40,432 bases of DNA. Origin: Fimbriimonadaceae bacterium (lineage in GTDB: Bacteria > Armatimonadota > Fimbriimonadia > Fimbriimonadales > Fimbriimonadaceae). The DNA lies in assembly GCA_019638835.1 (NCBI GenBank), contig JAHBTC010000012.1:1-40432 (forward strand), read 5' to 3'. Position 1 is the first letter of the stretch, and each line of letters starts with the position of its first letter. The notes beneath the pieces were generated by a model that worked only from the letters and a program-made list of their open reading frames with translations, made no database searches and was not told the DNA's origin. The position numbers were made by a program, and so were the translations under genes. Shown here piece after piece: positions 1 through 7,167 of the stretch.

Positions 1-2
1 AA

Positions 3-980
3 ATTGCTCGCAATCCTGATCGAGCCGAGCAAACGCGAAGGCGGTATCAAATCAGCCGGCCCGTTATGATGCGGGTGGCTGAGGCAAAGTTGCTGATAGC
101 GGAAGGAAAGGAATCGGAGGGTCTCGAACTCTTGAAGCAAGTTGCGGAGAGAGAAGCCACGGCCCGCGAGAACAACCAGATCGCGAACGACCCGCCGAAC
201 GATCCTTGGCCGACGATGCGCTTGGTGGCGGACGAGTTCTTGCGAACCGGTGATACGGCAGCGGCAATCACATCCTACGAAAAGGCTCTGTCGCAAGAGC
301 CCAACGACGCATGGTGCCTCGCAGGACTAGCCAAGGCGCACGTTGCCGCCGGCAACACGGACCGAGCCCGAGAGTTTGCGGGCCGTTTCCTCGCGGTTTG
401 GAGCGGAGCGGATCGAAGCCTGCCCTTGGTCAGAGAAGTTCTTGCTCTGCGGTTGAATGCGACACCCCGTGCCGTGACTCCGCGGCCCGAAAGAGTGTAT
501 GTGCCGTCCGATTTGGATGAGATTGGGCCAAGCAACTGGCGTCCGTTCCAAGCGCCAATATTGGATTGCGTGGACACCGAGGGGCGCCGGGTGCAATTGA
601 CGGACTTCCGAGGCAAGAACGTGTTGCTCGTCTTCTATCTTTCAGACCGGTGCGTTCACTGCATGGAGCAGTTGGGGGCAATCAACGATCGGCTAGACGA
701 GTTTGGTGATGAGAACACGGTGGTTCTTGGCGTGAGTGCAACGGCTCCGGAGAAAAACCGAGAATCACTTGTCTTGGCGCCCTTTGATGTCACTTTGCTC
801 TCAGACGTCAACCATGAAAATGCGCGGCGTTTTGCGAGTTACGATGACTTCGAGGAGATGGAGCTCCACGCGACGATCCTGATTGATTCGGAGGGGCGGG
901 TGCGGTGGAAGCGCTCCGGCGGCGACCCGTTCGGCGATGTTGACTTCTTACTTCGAGAGATTCGTCGTTGGGGCCGGTGA
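3..980 (+). CDS. TPR and thioredoxin-fold (AhpC/TSA-like) protein, 5' end cut off by window
   Basis: The frame is open to the first base of the window, so the true start lies upstream; the first ATG in frame is at 66. The N-terminal half is helical and carries TPR-like repeats (a clear one near bases 230-370 with the pattern GDTAAAITSYEKALSQEPND). The C-terminal half, from about base 540, is a peroxiredoxin/TlpA-like thioredoxin fold: a 'FRGKNVLLVFY' strand followed by Cys-Val-His-Cys at bases 651-662, where a redox-active CxxC is expected. Family knowledge suggests a thiol-disulfide or peroxide-reducing role linked to protein-protein contacts by the TPRs. The substrate cannot be told, and no signal peptide is visible because the start is missing. 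The gene ends just before a tRNA-derived repeat and has no operon partner in the window. Confidence 0.8.
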   Translation: MARNPDRAEQTRRRYQISRPVMMRVAEAKLLIAEGKESEGLELLKQVAEREATARENNQIANDPPNDPWPTMRLVADEFLRTGDTAAAITSYEKALSQEPNDAWCLAGLAKAHVAAGNTDRAREFAGRFLAVWSGADRSLPLVREVLALRLNATPRAVTPRPERVYVPSDLDEIGPSNWRPFQAPILDCVDTEGRRVQLTDFRGKNVLLVFYLSDRCVHCMEQLGAINDRLDEFGDENTVVLGVSATAPEKNRESLVLAPFDVTLLSDVNHENARRFASYDDFEEMELHATILIDSEGRVRWKRSGGDPFGDVDFLLREIRRWGR

Positions 981-1031
981 GGTCTTCTTGAGGTTGCTTT
1001 ACTGAGGTCACGTTCAGAAGAACTAAAACTT

Positions 1032-1080
1032 TGGTGGAGATGATGAGATTCGAACTCACGACCTCTGCAGTGCGATTGCA
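1032..1080 (-). repeat. 49-bp duplicate of the 3' part of tRNA-Ala (att-like, attL/attR partner)
   Basis: These 49 bases are identical, base for base, to 3202-3250, the 3' portion of the intact tRNA-Ala gene (anticodon loop through CCA). Identity stops at 1081, where the rest of the tRNA (D arm, 5' acceptor) is absent, so this is a remnant and not a functional tRNA. An orphan tRNA 3' end in direct orientation at the far side of a small gene block is the classic footprint of tyrosine-recombinase integration into a tRNA gene. Confidence 0.85.
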
Positions 1081-1188
1081 AACTCGACAGGCTCAAAATG
1101 CCAAAATTAGGTTCATGAAGTGGGTCATTTCGGGCCAACCAGTGGCATCTCGTTTAGGAACCTGCGTAGGAACCTCAGGGAACTTTGC

Positions 1189-1311
1189 CTAAGAGCCGAC
1201 AATGTAGAGCTGGAGCAGCTTCTGCAAGTTGCAGGCCTCCTGCTGCATTGCCTTGAGATCAGCGTAAACAACCTTGCGAGTTTCATTTTGTCTCGCGCTT
1301 TGCGACCTCAT
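1189..1311 (-). pseudogene. Frameshifted C-terminal continuation of the upstream small peptidase-like gene
   Basis: In a different minus-strand frame from the gene at 1283-1594 there are 40 codons from an ATG at 1311 to a TAG at 1189. They encode a protein-like helical tail (ETRKVVYADLKAMQQEAC, then NLQKLLQLYIVGS). The upstream frame stops at 1283 within a helical, Lys/Glu-rich stretch (NVANEVAKRETK), so the two read naturally as one polypeptide broken by a +1 shift near 1283-1290. It could instead be a tiny separate cistron, but no ribosome binding site is obvious. The site (AAA TGA A) does not look like a known programmed frameshift, so mutation or assembly error is more likely. Confidence 0.4.
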
Positions 1312-1594
1312 TGGCCACGTTTTCAAGGTGTATGGCGACCTTGCTTGCCTCTGCTTTTGCCTCGTTGGCTGTCGGGTTCTTCGCTGCCCCGAAGTTCAAA
1401 CCTATACAGACAGCCCATGCTCTGGAACCAGGATGTGGATGTTCGTTGGGTTTCCAATCCGGTTTTCCAAGCTCAATCGCAAAAGGGACCAGGGGGAGGA
1501 AGTTAATGTCAGTAGTCTGGAGGCTGCGCCCGATGAAAGCTGCGGCGATGAAGTCAGCCTCCAACTCCATTAAGGTTTTCTTCGCCTGGTTCAA
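1283..1594 (-). CDS. Small protein resembling the C-terminal part of a zinc peptidase
   Basis: 103 codons whose ATG overlaps the stop of the QueD-like gene as ATGA (1591-1594), a typical translational-coupling arrangement that supports it being a real gene. Near its start it has E-L-E-A-D, and about 40 residues later H-P-H-P-x-x-R. This order (ExEAD then HPxxxxR) is seen after the HEXXH helix in M48-like and related zinc metallopeptidases, where the E contributes the third zinc ligand. No HEXXH is present here, so it cannot be a complete peptidase by itself. The frame ends abruptly in a helical segment and seems to continue in another frame (1189-1311). It may be a decayed fragment; function is not assigned. 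Confidence 0.45.
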   Translation of the reverse strand: MNQAKKTLMELEADFIAAAFIGRSLQTTDINFLPLVPFAIELGKPDWKPNEHPHPGSRAWAVCIGLNFGAAKNPTANEAKAEASKVAIHLENVANEVAKRETK

Positions 1595-2061
1595 GCGGAT
1601 CCGAATTCAGCCCAGGAGTCCGGCGTCTCCCACACGCGGATGCGCTCAAGCTCAACTGAACCGGCCGGAATGGAGTATGTACACCCTGAGCTGGATTGAC
1701 CGAGAAAGCCGTTCCTCAGCGTGGCAGCCACAAAGTCGAACAGGTCCTTGGCGATCACCTCGGTAGTCGGGTCCTGGTTCTGGAAGACAATGAGGCTCTC
1801 GGGATGCACGGCCTTTATCGACTCAAGCATTGGATCGTTTGAGTTCACTGCCATTGAATGATCCAGTCGGTCGATATACTCACAAACCGCTAGTTTCAGG
1901 ACCTTAAAGTCCAGAACCATGTCGTTAGAATCTAGTTCCTCACTGCTGACTACCACTTCGATCCTTCGCGTGTGACCGTGGGGGTAGCGGCAACTTTCCG
2001 AGTGCTTGCTGAGCAGGTGTCCGCTCTCCACCGTGAACATCTTACAGATCCTGTACTTCAT
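1591..2061 (-). CDS. 6-pyruvoyl/6-carboxytetrahydropterin synthase-like protein (QueD family)
   Basis: 156 aa from the ATG at 2061. Zinc ligands fit the family: His15 in a 'VESGH' motif and His28/His30 in 'PHGH'. Cys24 precedes the HxH as the catalytic Cys. Asp67-His68 in 'RLDHSM' complete the triad, and Glu145 in 'WETP' fits the pterin-binding Glu. PTTE-like 'DPTTEVIAKD' follows as usual. The family converts dihydroneopterin triphosphate to 6-carboxytetrahydropterin (queuosine pathway) or pyruvoyl-tetrahydropterin; the exact product here is unknown and no other que genes are near. The chosen start has GGGGAG three bases upstream and matches the usual family N-terminus (MKYRI...). However, the frame is open for 69 more codons up to an ATG at 2268, and this stretch looks protein-like, so an N-terminal extension or a fused upstream remnant is possible. 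The stop is overlapped by the next gene (ATGA). Confidence 0.8.
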   Translation of the reverse strand: MKYRICKMFTVESGHLLSKHSESCRYPHGHTRRIEVVVSSEELDSNDMVLDFKVLKLAVCEYIDRLDHSMAVNSNDPMLESIKAVHPESLIVFQNQDPTTEVIAKDLFDFVAATLRNGFLGQSSSGCTYSIPAGSVELERIRVWETPDSWAEFGSA

Positions 2062-2278
2062 TGAACTCCCCAAGTATCCCTGAAAAGCTCGCTTTTGAGT
2101 CTGGAGTCGCTCGACTTCGACGAACGTTGCCAGCGAGTCTCGCATACGTTGGGGAAACTGAACTGTCGGACCGTACTGACGGAACAACTCGTCTGCTCTG
2201 CGTTGATCATCGGTTCCCGATTGAGTTGCACGGAGCAAAGTGACGGCTAGCAGACCGGCACCTACCATAAAGAGATCA

Positions 2279-2312
2279 TATCCTGCTCACCCATTCAGAG
2301 TAGAGCAGGATA
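2279..2312 (-). terminator. Hairpin after the PEP-CTERM gene
   Basis: A perfect 10-bp inverted repeat (tatcctgctc at 2279-2288, gagcaggata at 2303-2312) with a 14-base loop lies 15 bases downstream of the PEP-CTERM stop on the minus strand. It is followed by a short T-containing stretch (TGATCTCTTT). It may work as a terminator separating the PEP-CTERM gene from the QueD-like gene; the T-run is weak. Confidence 0.45.
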
Positions 2313-2327
2313 GCGTCGAATGGTGAA

Positions 2328-3038
2328 TCAGAGAACAGTGCGTCGACGACGCAAGAGTGTGGCGAGACCGCCGAAGCCGAGCGCCAGTATTGTTGTGGGT
2401 TCGGGCACTGCGTTAAATGCCACATGATCAAACATGAGGCCATCGCTAAAGTTTCCGTTGTTGCCGTTGGCGATTGTAACTGTGTTGATCACGTCGTTCC
2501 CAGTTGCGTCAATCCGCACGTATCCCTGTCGGAGTCCGTTTGTCGTCCAGCCGGCCAAGACGTCTAACAGTCCAACCGGATTTCCGTTTATGAGGATCGT
2601 CGTTTGAAGATCCATCTGTTGGACACTGAATCCGATGCTCGTTGCGGGCGAACCGAACGTGAATGTGGTGAATCCCCAACTGCCAACTTCGCCATAAGGA
2701 AACTCGCGATTTGTCCTCGTGTTGATCAGCCCTCGAGTGCCGTCCCAAGCGCCACCTCCCCCGAGCTGAAACGCATTTCCATGGGTGCTGTCGGTGAATG
2801 GATCGAAGGTGTTTGGAATAGTAGAGGACGGACCGTAGCCACCATTCGGCGAGCTAATCGTCACCTGTAAACCATTGACTAGGTTGACGTCTTCAAAGTT
2901 CTCGATTGTGTATCCAGCTACACCGAGAGTTGTATCGGCGATTCCCCATTGCGTGGGGCCAAATCCAGTAAAGACATATGCGCCATGAGCAGCCGTGGAA
3001 ACGGCTACCGACGCGACGAAGAATAGTTGTACTCTCAC
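2328..3038 (-). CDS. PEP-CTERM sorting-domain exported protein
   Basis: 236 aa from a GTG at 3038. That start is preferred over the longer ATG at 3059 because AGGAG sits seven bases upstream of the GTG, inside the longer frame. The protein begins with a signal peptide (MRVQLFFVASVAVSTAAHG). A middle part rich in Gly, Asn and Thr looks beta-sandwich-like. It ends with a PEP-CTERM signal: VPEPTT, a hydrophobic helix (ILALGFGGLATLL) and four arginines. Such proteins are recognised by an exosortase, cleaved at the PEP motif and placed on the surface or in the extracellular matrix; no exosortase gene is in the window. The gene lies inside the tRNA-bounded island, and its function beyond sorting is unknown. 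Confidence 0.85.
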   Translation of the reverse strand: MRVQLFFVASVAVSTAAHGAYVFTGFGPTQWGIADTTLGVAGYTIENFEDVNLVNGLQVTISSPNGGYGPSSTIPNTFDPFTDSTHGNAFQLGGGGAWDGTRGLINTRTNREFPYGEVGSWGFTTFTFGSPATSIGFSVQQMDLQTTILINGNPVGLLDVLAGWTTNGLRQGYVRIDATGNDVINTVTIANGNNGNFSDGLMFDHVAFNAVPEPTTILALGFGGLATLLRRRRTVL

Positions 3039-3201
3039 TTCGTAACTCCTGTAGGGCACAGAGGGCCCGTCTCAAAATTTTGCTAACTCTGGATTAGACG
3101 AAGAGATGAAATTTCACGAAATGGCACCAATTTTTCACGTAATTTTGAGATACCTGTTAATAATACTGGGAACGAACAGTTAGGTGAGATGTTCCGAGTG
3201 A

Positions 3202-3277
3202 TGGTGGAGATGATGAGATTCGAACTCACGACCTCTGCAGTGCGATTGCAGCGCTCTCCCAGCTGAGCTACATCCCC
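3202..3277 (-). tRNA. tRNA-Ala (anticodon CGC)
   Basis: A 76-nt cloverleaf on the minus strand with encoded CCA. The acceptor stem GGGGATG pairs with CATCTCC and contains the G3:U70 wobble, the alanine identity element. The D arm is GCTC/GAGC, the anticodon stem is CTGCA/TGCAG with loop ATCGCAC (anticodon CGC), the T loop is TTCGAAT and the discriminator is A73. Its 3' 49 nt are duplicated at 1032-1080, so it is probably the integration site of the island on its 3' side. Confidence 0.95.
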
Positions 3278-3296
3278 ACGGGTGCTGGAACCGGGG

Positions 3297-3325
3297 ATTA
3301 TACATCCGCGCCGAACCCGCGCCAA
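3297..3325 (-). promoter_or_regulatory. Promoter of tRNA-Ala
   Basis: On the minus strand, TTGGCG (3325-3320) and a perfect TATAAT (3302-3297) are separated by 17 bases. The -10 box ends 20 bases before the tRNA 5' end at 3277, the spacing expected for a sigma-70-type promoter of a stable RNA gene. Confidence 0.7.
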
Positions 3326-3336
3326 GGTACCGCCCA

Positions 3337-6300
3337 GTGCCGTATCATGGTCAGGTGTTCGTTGCCGCCGCCATGCTGACACTTGCCGCCGATACGAGTC
3401 AAATCGTCCCCCAGCAACTTCGGTGCGAGAGCCTCGTGAACCCCGTGGTGATCGAAAGGCGAACGCCCGATTTCAGTTGGAAGTTACGTCCCGCCCAGCC
3501 AGGGTTGAGGAACTTGCGTCAGACGGCATACCAACTTATTGTCGCCAGCGACGCCAGCCGATTGGCGCGAGGCGTAGGCGATCTCTGGGATTCCGGGCAG
3601 GTGAATTCAAGCAACACTTATGCGGTCACCTATGGAGGTAAGCCCCTTGGTTCGCGTCTCAATTGTTGGTGGTCAGTGCGAGTTTGGGATCAAGAAGGCA
3701 GACCTTCAGGATGGAGTGCACCTGCATCATTTGGAACGGGACTTGACCGTAGCGACTGGAAAGCAAAATGGATCGGTGGGCACCGGGTTGAACCGGATTC
3801 GGCGTTCCACGAAGCAGGTTGGATGTGGGCCAATGATGGAGCGTTCGGACAAAGTCCCGCCGCAAAGCATACATTCGTCCGCAACTTCGAGATTGACCCC
3901 CTAGAGTTGAAATCGGCCGTGTTGCATATCACAGCCGATGATCAGTTTTCGGTTGAAGTGAACGGCAAGTGGGCGGGCGCAAGCGACGGAAGAACCGATG
4001 CTTGGAAGCGACCGCAAGCGATCGCGATTCTGGGATTTCTCAGGCCCGGATCGAACGTGATTCGCATCCATGCTGAGAACGGTAGCCTTGGATATGCGGG
4101 GGTGCTTGCGGCGCTCTTGGTGGAAGGTAAAGACGGAGGCTCCGGCACCTTTATCCAGACTCCAACCAACTGGCAGGTCGAGGGCGCAAACATCGTATCG
4201 CTCGGCGGATATACGATGGCCCCGTGGGGCACGCTCCGCCCGACCGATTCTCCTCGAGCGGAGTACTTCCGCCGCTCTTTCCAAGTCGACGGTGATATCC
4301 AGCGAGCCATCCTTTACGTAACCGCGAAAGGGCTCGTTGATCCTTATCTCAATGGAGAGCGAGTCAGTGACGAGTTGTTCACCCCCGGATGGACTGACTA
4401 CGAGCATCGCATAGAATACAAAGCCTTTGACCTGACTTCACGACTCCAGAATGGTGAGAACGTGCTCGGAGCAATTCTGGGTGATGGTTGGTACGCGGGC
4501 TCAATCGGCTGGCTCGCACAGCGCTATCACTACGGGTCGGACATTGGCATCTTGGCGCAACTAGAAGTCACTTACACCGACGGCCGACGGCAGACTGTTG
4601 CCTCCGACCATACGTGGCAAAACGGAGAAGGCGGAGTCCGCCAACAAGACTTCTTAATGGGAGAGGTTTTCGATGCTCGCCTCGAGCCTAAAGGCTGGTC
4701 TTCAGCCGGGTTCGCGGCGGATGATTGGCGGGTTCCTGTAGAGCAACCCGCATTTCCTCATGCCATCCAAGCATTTACGAGCAACCCAGTGCGAGAGTAC
4801 CGGGCGCTGTCACCGGTGCAGATCAAAGAAATTGCCTCAGGCGTATACGTTGCTGATTTCGGTCAGAACTTGGCGGGATTCTGCCACTTGCGTCTCGAAG
4901 AGCCAAGTGGTCAGTCGGTCACGATCCGTCACGGCGAAACGCTGAATCCGGATGGCACGCTTTACACCGCGAACCTGCGTCTCGCTCGTGCGACCGATGT
5001 CTACATCTCCGATGGTCAACGATCCGAATGGACGCCGCGGTTTACGTTCCATGGCTTCCGATACGTGGAAGTGACCGGCCTCTCTGCCGGGCTCAAACCG
5101 GAAATGATAGAGGCCGTTGCGATTAGCAGTGACACGCCCGAGGTGCGGCACTTCGCGACTTCAGATCCAATGATCAACCAACTAGCGAGTAACGCGTGGT
5201 GGACGCAGAAGATGAACTTCATCGATGTCCCCACGGACTGCCCGCAACGGGATGAACGTCTTGGCTGGACGGGGGACGCGCAGGCGTATATCCGAACGGC
5301 GGCACTGTACTCGGATGTCCAGCCATTCTTCAACCGTTGGCTAGTCGCACTCGACGATGGCCAAAGAGCCGACGGGAACTACCCGACGGTCGCTCCGCTC
5401 AAGGTTTCTGGCGACGATGGCGGACCCGCGTGGGCCGACGCCGGCGTCATTTGTCCGTGGCAGGTTTATGAAATCTACGGCGATAAACGTCAACTTGCCG
5501 CCTCGTATCCGGGAATGAAGCGATTCGTTGAGTTTTGCCGTGCACGGTCAGGTGATGACTACCTGCCTCCGGACGATTTCCACTGTTTTGGTGACTGGCT
5601 CAGCATCAACGCGAACACTCCGAAAGAAGTGATCTATCAAGCCTATTTCATTGGAAGTACACAAATCCTTGCGGATTCTGCGGAGTTGCTTGGGCGTAAC
5701 GACGAAGCCGCGAGTTACCGCGACCTCGCAGCAAAGTTGAAAAAGGCGTTCATCGACGCATACGTTTCATCCGACGGACGAGTGAAGGGAGATACGCAAT
5801 GCGGATATGTTTTGGCCCTCGGATTTGATATTCTCGATGAAGCCGGAGCGAAGAAGGCGGCTGACAATCTTGTGGCGGACATTGAAGGACGGGGGTGGCA
5901 CCTGTCCACGGGATTTGTCGGAACCCGTGACCTAATGTACGTCTTGTCAAAGATTGGTCGCAACGATGTCGCATTTCGGTTGCTCCACAACAAGACGTTC
6001 CCGTCGTGGGGGTTTGAAATTGAAAACGGAGCGACGACGATTTGGGAGCGATGGGACGGCTGGACGCCCGAGCGTGGGTTTCAAGACGTCGGCATGAATT
6101 CGTTTGCTCACTACGCTTATGGCGCCGTTATGGGTTGGGTGTTCGAGACTGTAGGGGGCATTACGCCGCTTGAACCGGGTTTCGGTCGCATTCGGATTGC
6201 CCCACAATTTGATCCTCACCTAACTTGGGCCGATACGAGTTACGACTCAATACGCGGTTCAATCCGTTGTCGTTGGGAGCGCATCGGGGACACAGTGAAT

Positions 6301-6420
6301 GTCGAAGTGGAGGTGCCGCCCAATGTGGAGGCCGTGATTGAAATCGGAGCCGAAAAACAGACTGTTGGCTCGGGGCATCATACGTTTACGGCAATGGTGC
6401 CGAAGATGAGGTTGCCCTAG
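3337..6420 (+). CDS. Alpha-L-rhamnosidase, glycoside hydrolase family 78
   Basis: 1,027 aa, full length for the family. It begins with a short hydrophobic segment (QVFVAAAMLTLAA) that may be a signal peptide. Fibronectin-like and beta-sandwich domains (Bac_rhamnosid_N type) fill the first half. The (alpha/alpha)6 catalytic domain follows, with the hallmark CPQRDERLGWTGD at residues 635-647 (Glu640 is the likely general acid) and TTIWERWDGW at 900-909 (Glu904 the likely base). The C-terminus is a beta-sandwich. The family cuts terminal alpha-L-rhamnose from plant or bacterial polysaccharides and glycosides by an inverting mechanism. The annotated start is a GTG at 3337 with only a weak upstream AAGG, so another nearby start is possible. 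It stands alone between the tRNA-Ala promoter and a convergent gene cluster three bases away. Confidence 0.93.
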   Translation: MPYHGQVFVAAAMLTLAADTSQIVPQQLRCESLVNPVVIERRTPDFSWKLRPAQPGLRNLRQTAYQLIVASDASRLARGVGDLWDSGQVNSSNTYAVTYGGKPLGSRLNCWWSVRVWDQEGRPSGWSAPASFGTGLDRSDWKAKWIGGHRVEPDSAFHEAGWMWANDGAFGQSPAAKHTFVRNFEIDPLELKSAVLHITADDQFSVEVNGKWAGASDGRTDAWKRPQAIAILGFLRPGSNVIRIHAENGSLGYAGVLAALLVEGKDGGSGTFIQTPTNWQVEGANIVSLGGYTMAPWGTLRPTDSPRAEYFRRSFQVDGDIQRAILYVTAKGLVDPYLNGERVSDELFTPGWTDYEHRIEYKAFDLTSRLQNGENVLGAILGDGWYAGSIGWLAQRYHYGSDIGILAQLEVTYTDGRRQTVASDHTWQNGEGGVRQQDFLMGEVFDARLEPKGWSSAGFAADDWRVPVEQPAFPHAIQAFTSNPVREYRALSPVQIKEIASGVYVADFGQNLAGFCHLRLEEPSGQSVTIRHGETLNPDGTLYTANLRLARATDVYISDGQRSEWTPRFTFHGFRYVEVTGLSAGLKPEMIEAVAISSDTPEVRHFATSDPMINQLASNAWWTQKMNFIDVPTDCPQRDERLGWTGDAQAYIRTAALYSDVQPFFNRWLVALDDGQRADGNYPTVAPLKVSGDDGGPAWADAGVICPWQVYEIYGDKRQLAASYPGMKRFVEFCRARSGDDYLPPDDFHCFGDWLSINANTPKEVIYQAYFIGSTQILADSAELLGRNDEAASYRDLAAKLKKAFIDAYVSSDGRVKGDTQCGYVLALGFDILDEAGAKKAADNLVADIEGRGWHLSTGFVGTRDLMYVLSKIGRNDVAFRLLHNKTFPSWGFEIENGATTIWERWDGWTPERGFQDVGMNSFAHYAYGAVMGWVFETVGGITPLEPGFGRIRIAPQFDPHLTWADTSYDSIRGSIRCRWERIGDTVNVEVEVPPNVEAVIEIGAEKQTVGSGHHTFTAMVPKMRLP

Positions 6421-6423
6421 CGG

Positions 6424-7146
6424 TTACCGCGGCTTTCGGGCCACCGCCACCACGCTGCTCCCCCAGGGCCAGCCGGGGCGTGCGGTGCCGCGCGCCTCAA
6501 GCGACATCAATCGAATCAGAGTCCGATTGGTCCAAGAGGAAACCGGGGGTAGGGATGCCTTCGCAGGGCCGCGACGAAACTTACCAAACAGCCGTTCAAG
6601 GATCACGAACGGAAAAAGCCAAAATACCGAGTACGAAACGGTGACCGGTTCAAATCCAGCATCCCGTACGCAAGAGCGCACCCAGGATCGTGTGTAGCGC
6701 CGGAAGTGATGGAGGGCGACATCATGGGGTCCCCAAAGCCACTTATAAGCGGGTACAGACAACACCAAAACACCTCCGGGGGCCAGAACACGGTACGCCT
6801 CGCGAAACGCGGAAGCGTGATCCTCAATATGCTCAAAGATGTCAAGCGCGACGACAGCCGAGAAAGAATCTTCGGCTAGCGGGAGTCTCGCGCCATCTCC
6901 TCGGACAAGTTGTCTGAGACCTCTTTCTTGAGCGTGCCGGAGCGCAAGGTGAGTGAAGTCGAGCCCAACAACCGGGGCCGTACGAGCGACTTCGGCGGCT
7001 ACTGCTCCTGTCCCGCACCCTAAGTCAAGTACAGGGCCAGTGGGAGCGTACTTCCGCCACAAATCGAGTGCAAGTTGTCTGCGAGCGACGAACCACCAAT
7101 AGTGGTCCTCTAGGCGGCGCATTTTCTCGTACTCTTCGGGGTTCAT
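6424..7146 (-). CDS. SAM-dependent methyltransferase (class I, Methyltransf_11/25 type)
   Basis: 240 aa. Motif I for SAM binding is VLDLGCGTG at residues 39-47. The acidic 'VGLDFT' follows, then 'FSAVVALDIFEHIED' as motif II and 'LAPGGVLVLSVPAY' as motif III. The N-terminal HYWWFVARRQ stretch is typical of methyltransferases found beside dolichol-phosphate-type glycosyltransferases. The substrate is unknown, but its position as last gene of a glycan-related operon, 21 bases after the glycosyltransferase, suggests modification of a sugar or polyprenyl-linked glycan. Its stop lies three bases from the convergent rhamnosidase stop. Confidence 0.85.
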   Translation of the reverse strand: MNPEEYEKMRRLEDHYWWFVARRQLALDLWRKYAPTGPVLDLGCGTGAVAAEVARTAPVVGLDFTHLALRHAQERGLRQLVRGDGARLPLAEDSFSAVVALDIFEHIEDHASAFREAYRVLAPGGVLVLSVPAYKWLWGPHDVALHHFRRYTRSWVRSCVRDAGFEPVTVSYSVFWLFPFVILERLFGKFRRGPAKASLPPVSSWTNRTLIRLMSLEARGTARPGWPWGSSVVAVARKPR

Positions 7147-7167
7147 GGTGCGAACGACCGACGGAGT

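Larger units (their letters stand above)
1081..3250. mobile_element. Small tRNA-Ala-bounded genomic island, no integrase seen
   Basis: The segment lies between the 49-bp tRNA remnant (1032-1080) and the matching part of the intact tRNA-Ala (3202-3250). With one repeat copy it is 2,170 bp. It holds, all on the minus strand, a PEP-CTERM protein, a QueD-like protein and a short peptidase-tail protein with a frameshifted continuation. No integrase, excisionase or replication gene is recognisable. Near the left end there is a direct repeat 'taggaacct' at 1155-1163 and 1167-1175. Near the right end there is a 10-bp inverted repeat (tctcaaaatt at 3070-3079, aattttgaga at 3141-3150). Either could be recombinase arm sites, but that is speculation. 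Best reading: a decayed or trans-mobilised integrative element. The alternative is a local duplication of the tRNA end without an element. Confidence 0.65.

Noticed and set aside
1032-1080. A second tRNA-Ala gene
   Set aside because: Only the 3' 49 bases match; the D arm and 5' acceptor strand are missing, so it cannot fold.
1280-1300. Programmed frameshift joining the two small island frames
   Set aside because: The AAA TGA A site has no slippery heptamer or prfB-like CTT TGA and no clear stimulator; mutation or sequencing error is simpler.
3083-3382. A 99-aa minus-strand reading frame across the tRNA-Ala
   Set aside because: It overlaps the tRNA and its promoter and has a shadow-like composition.
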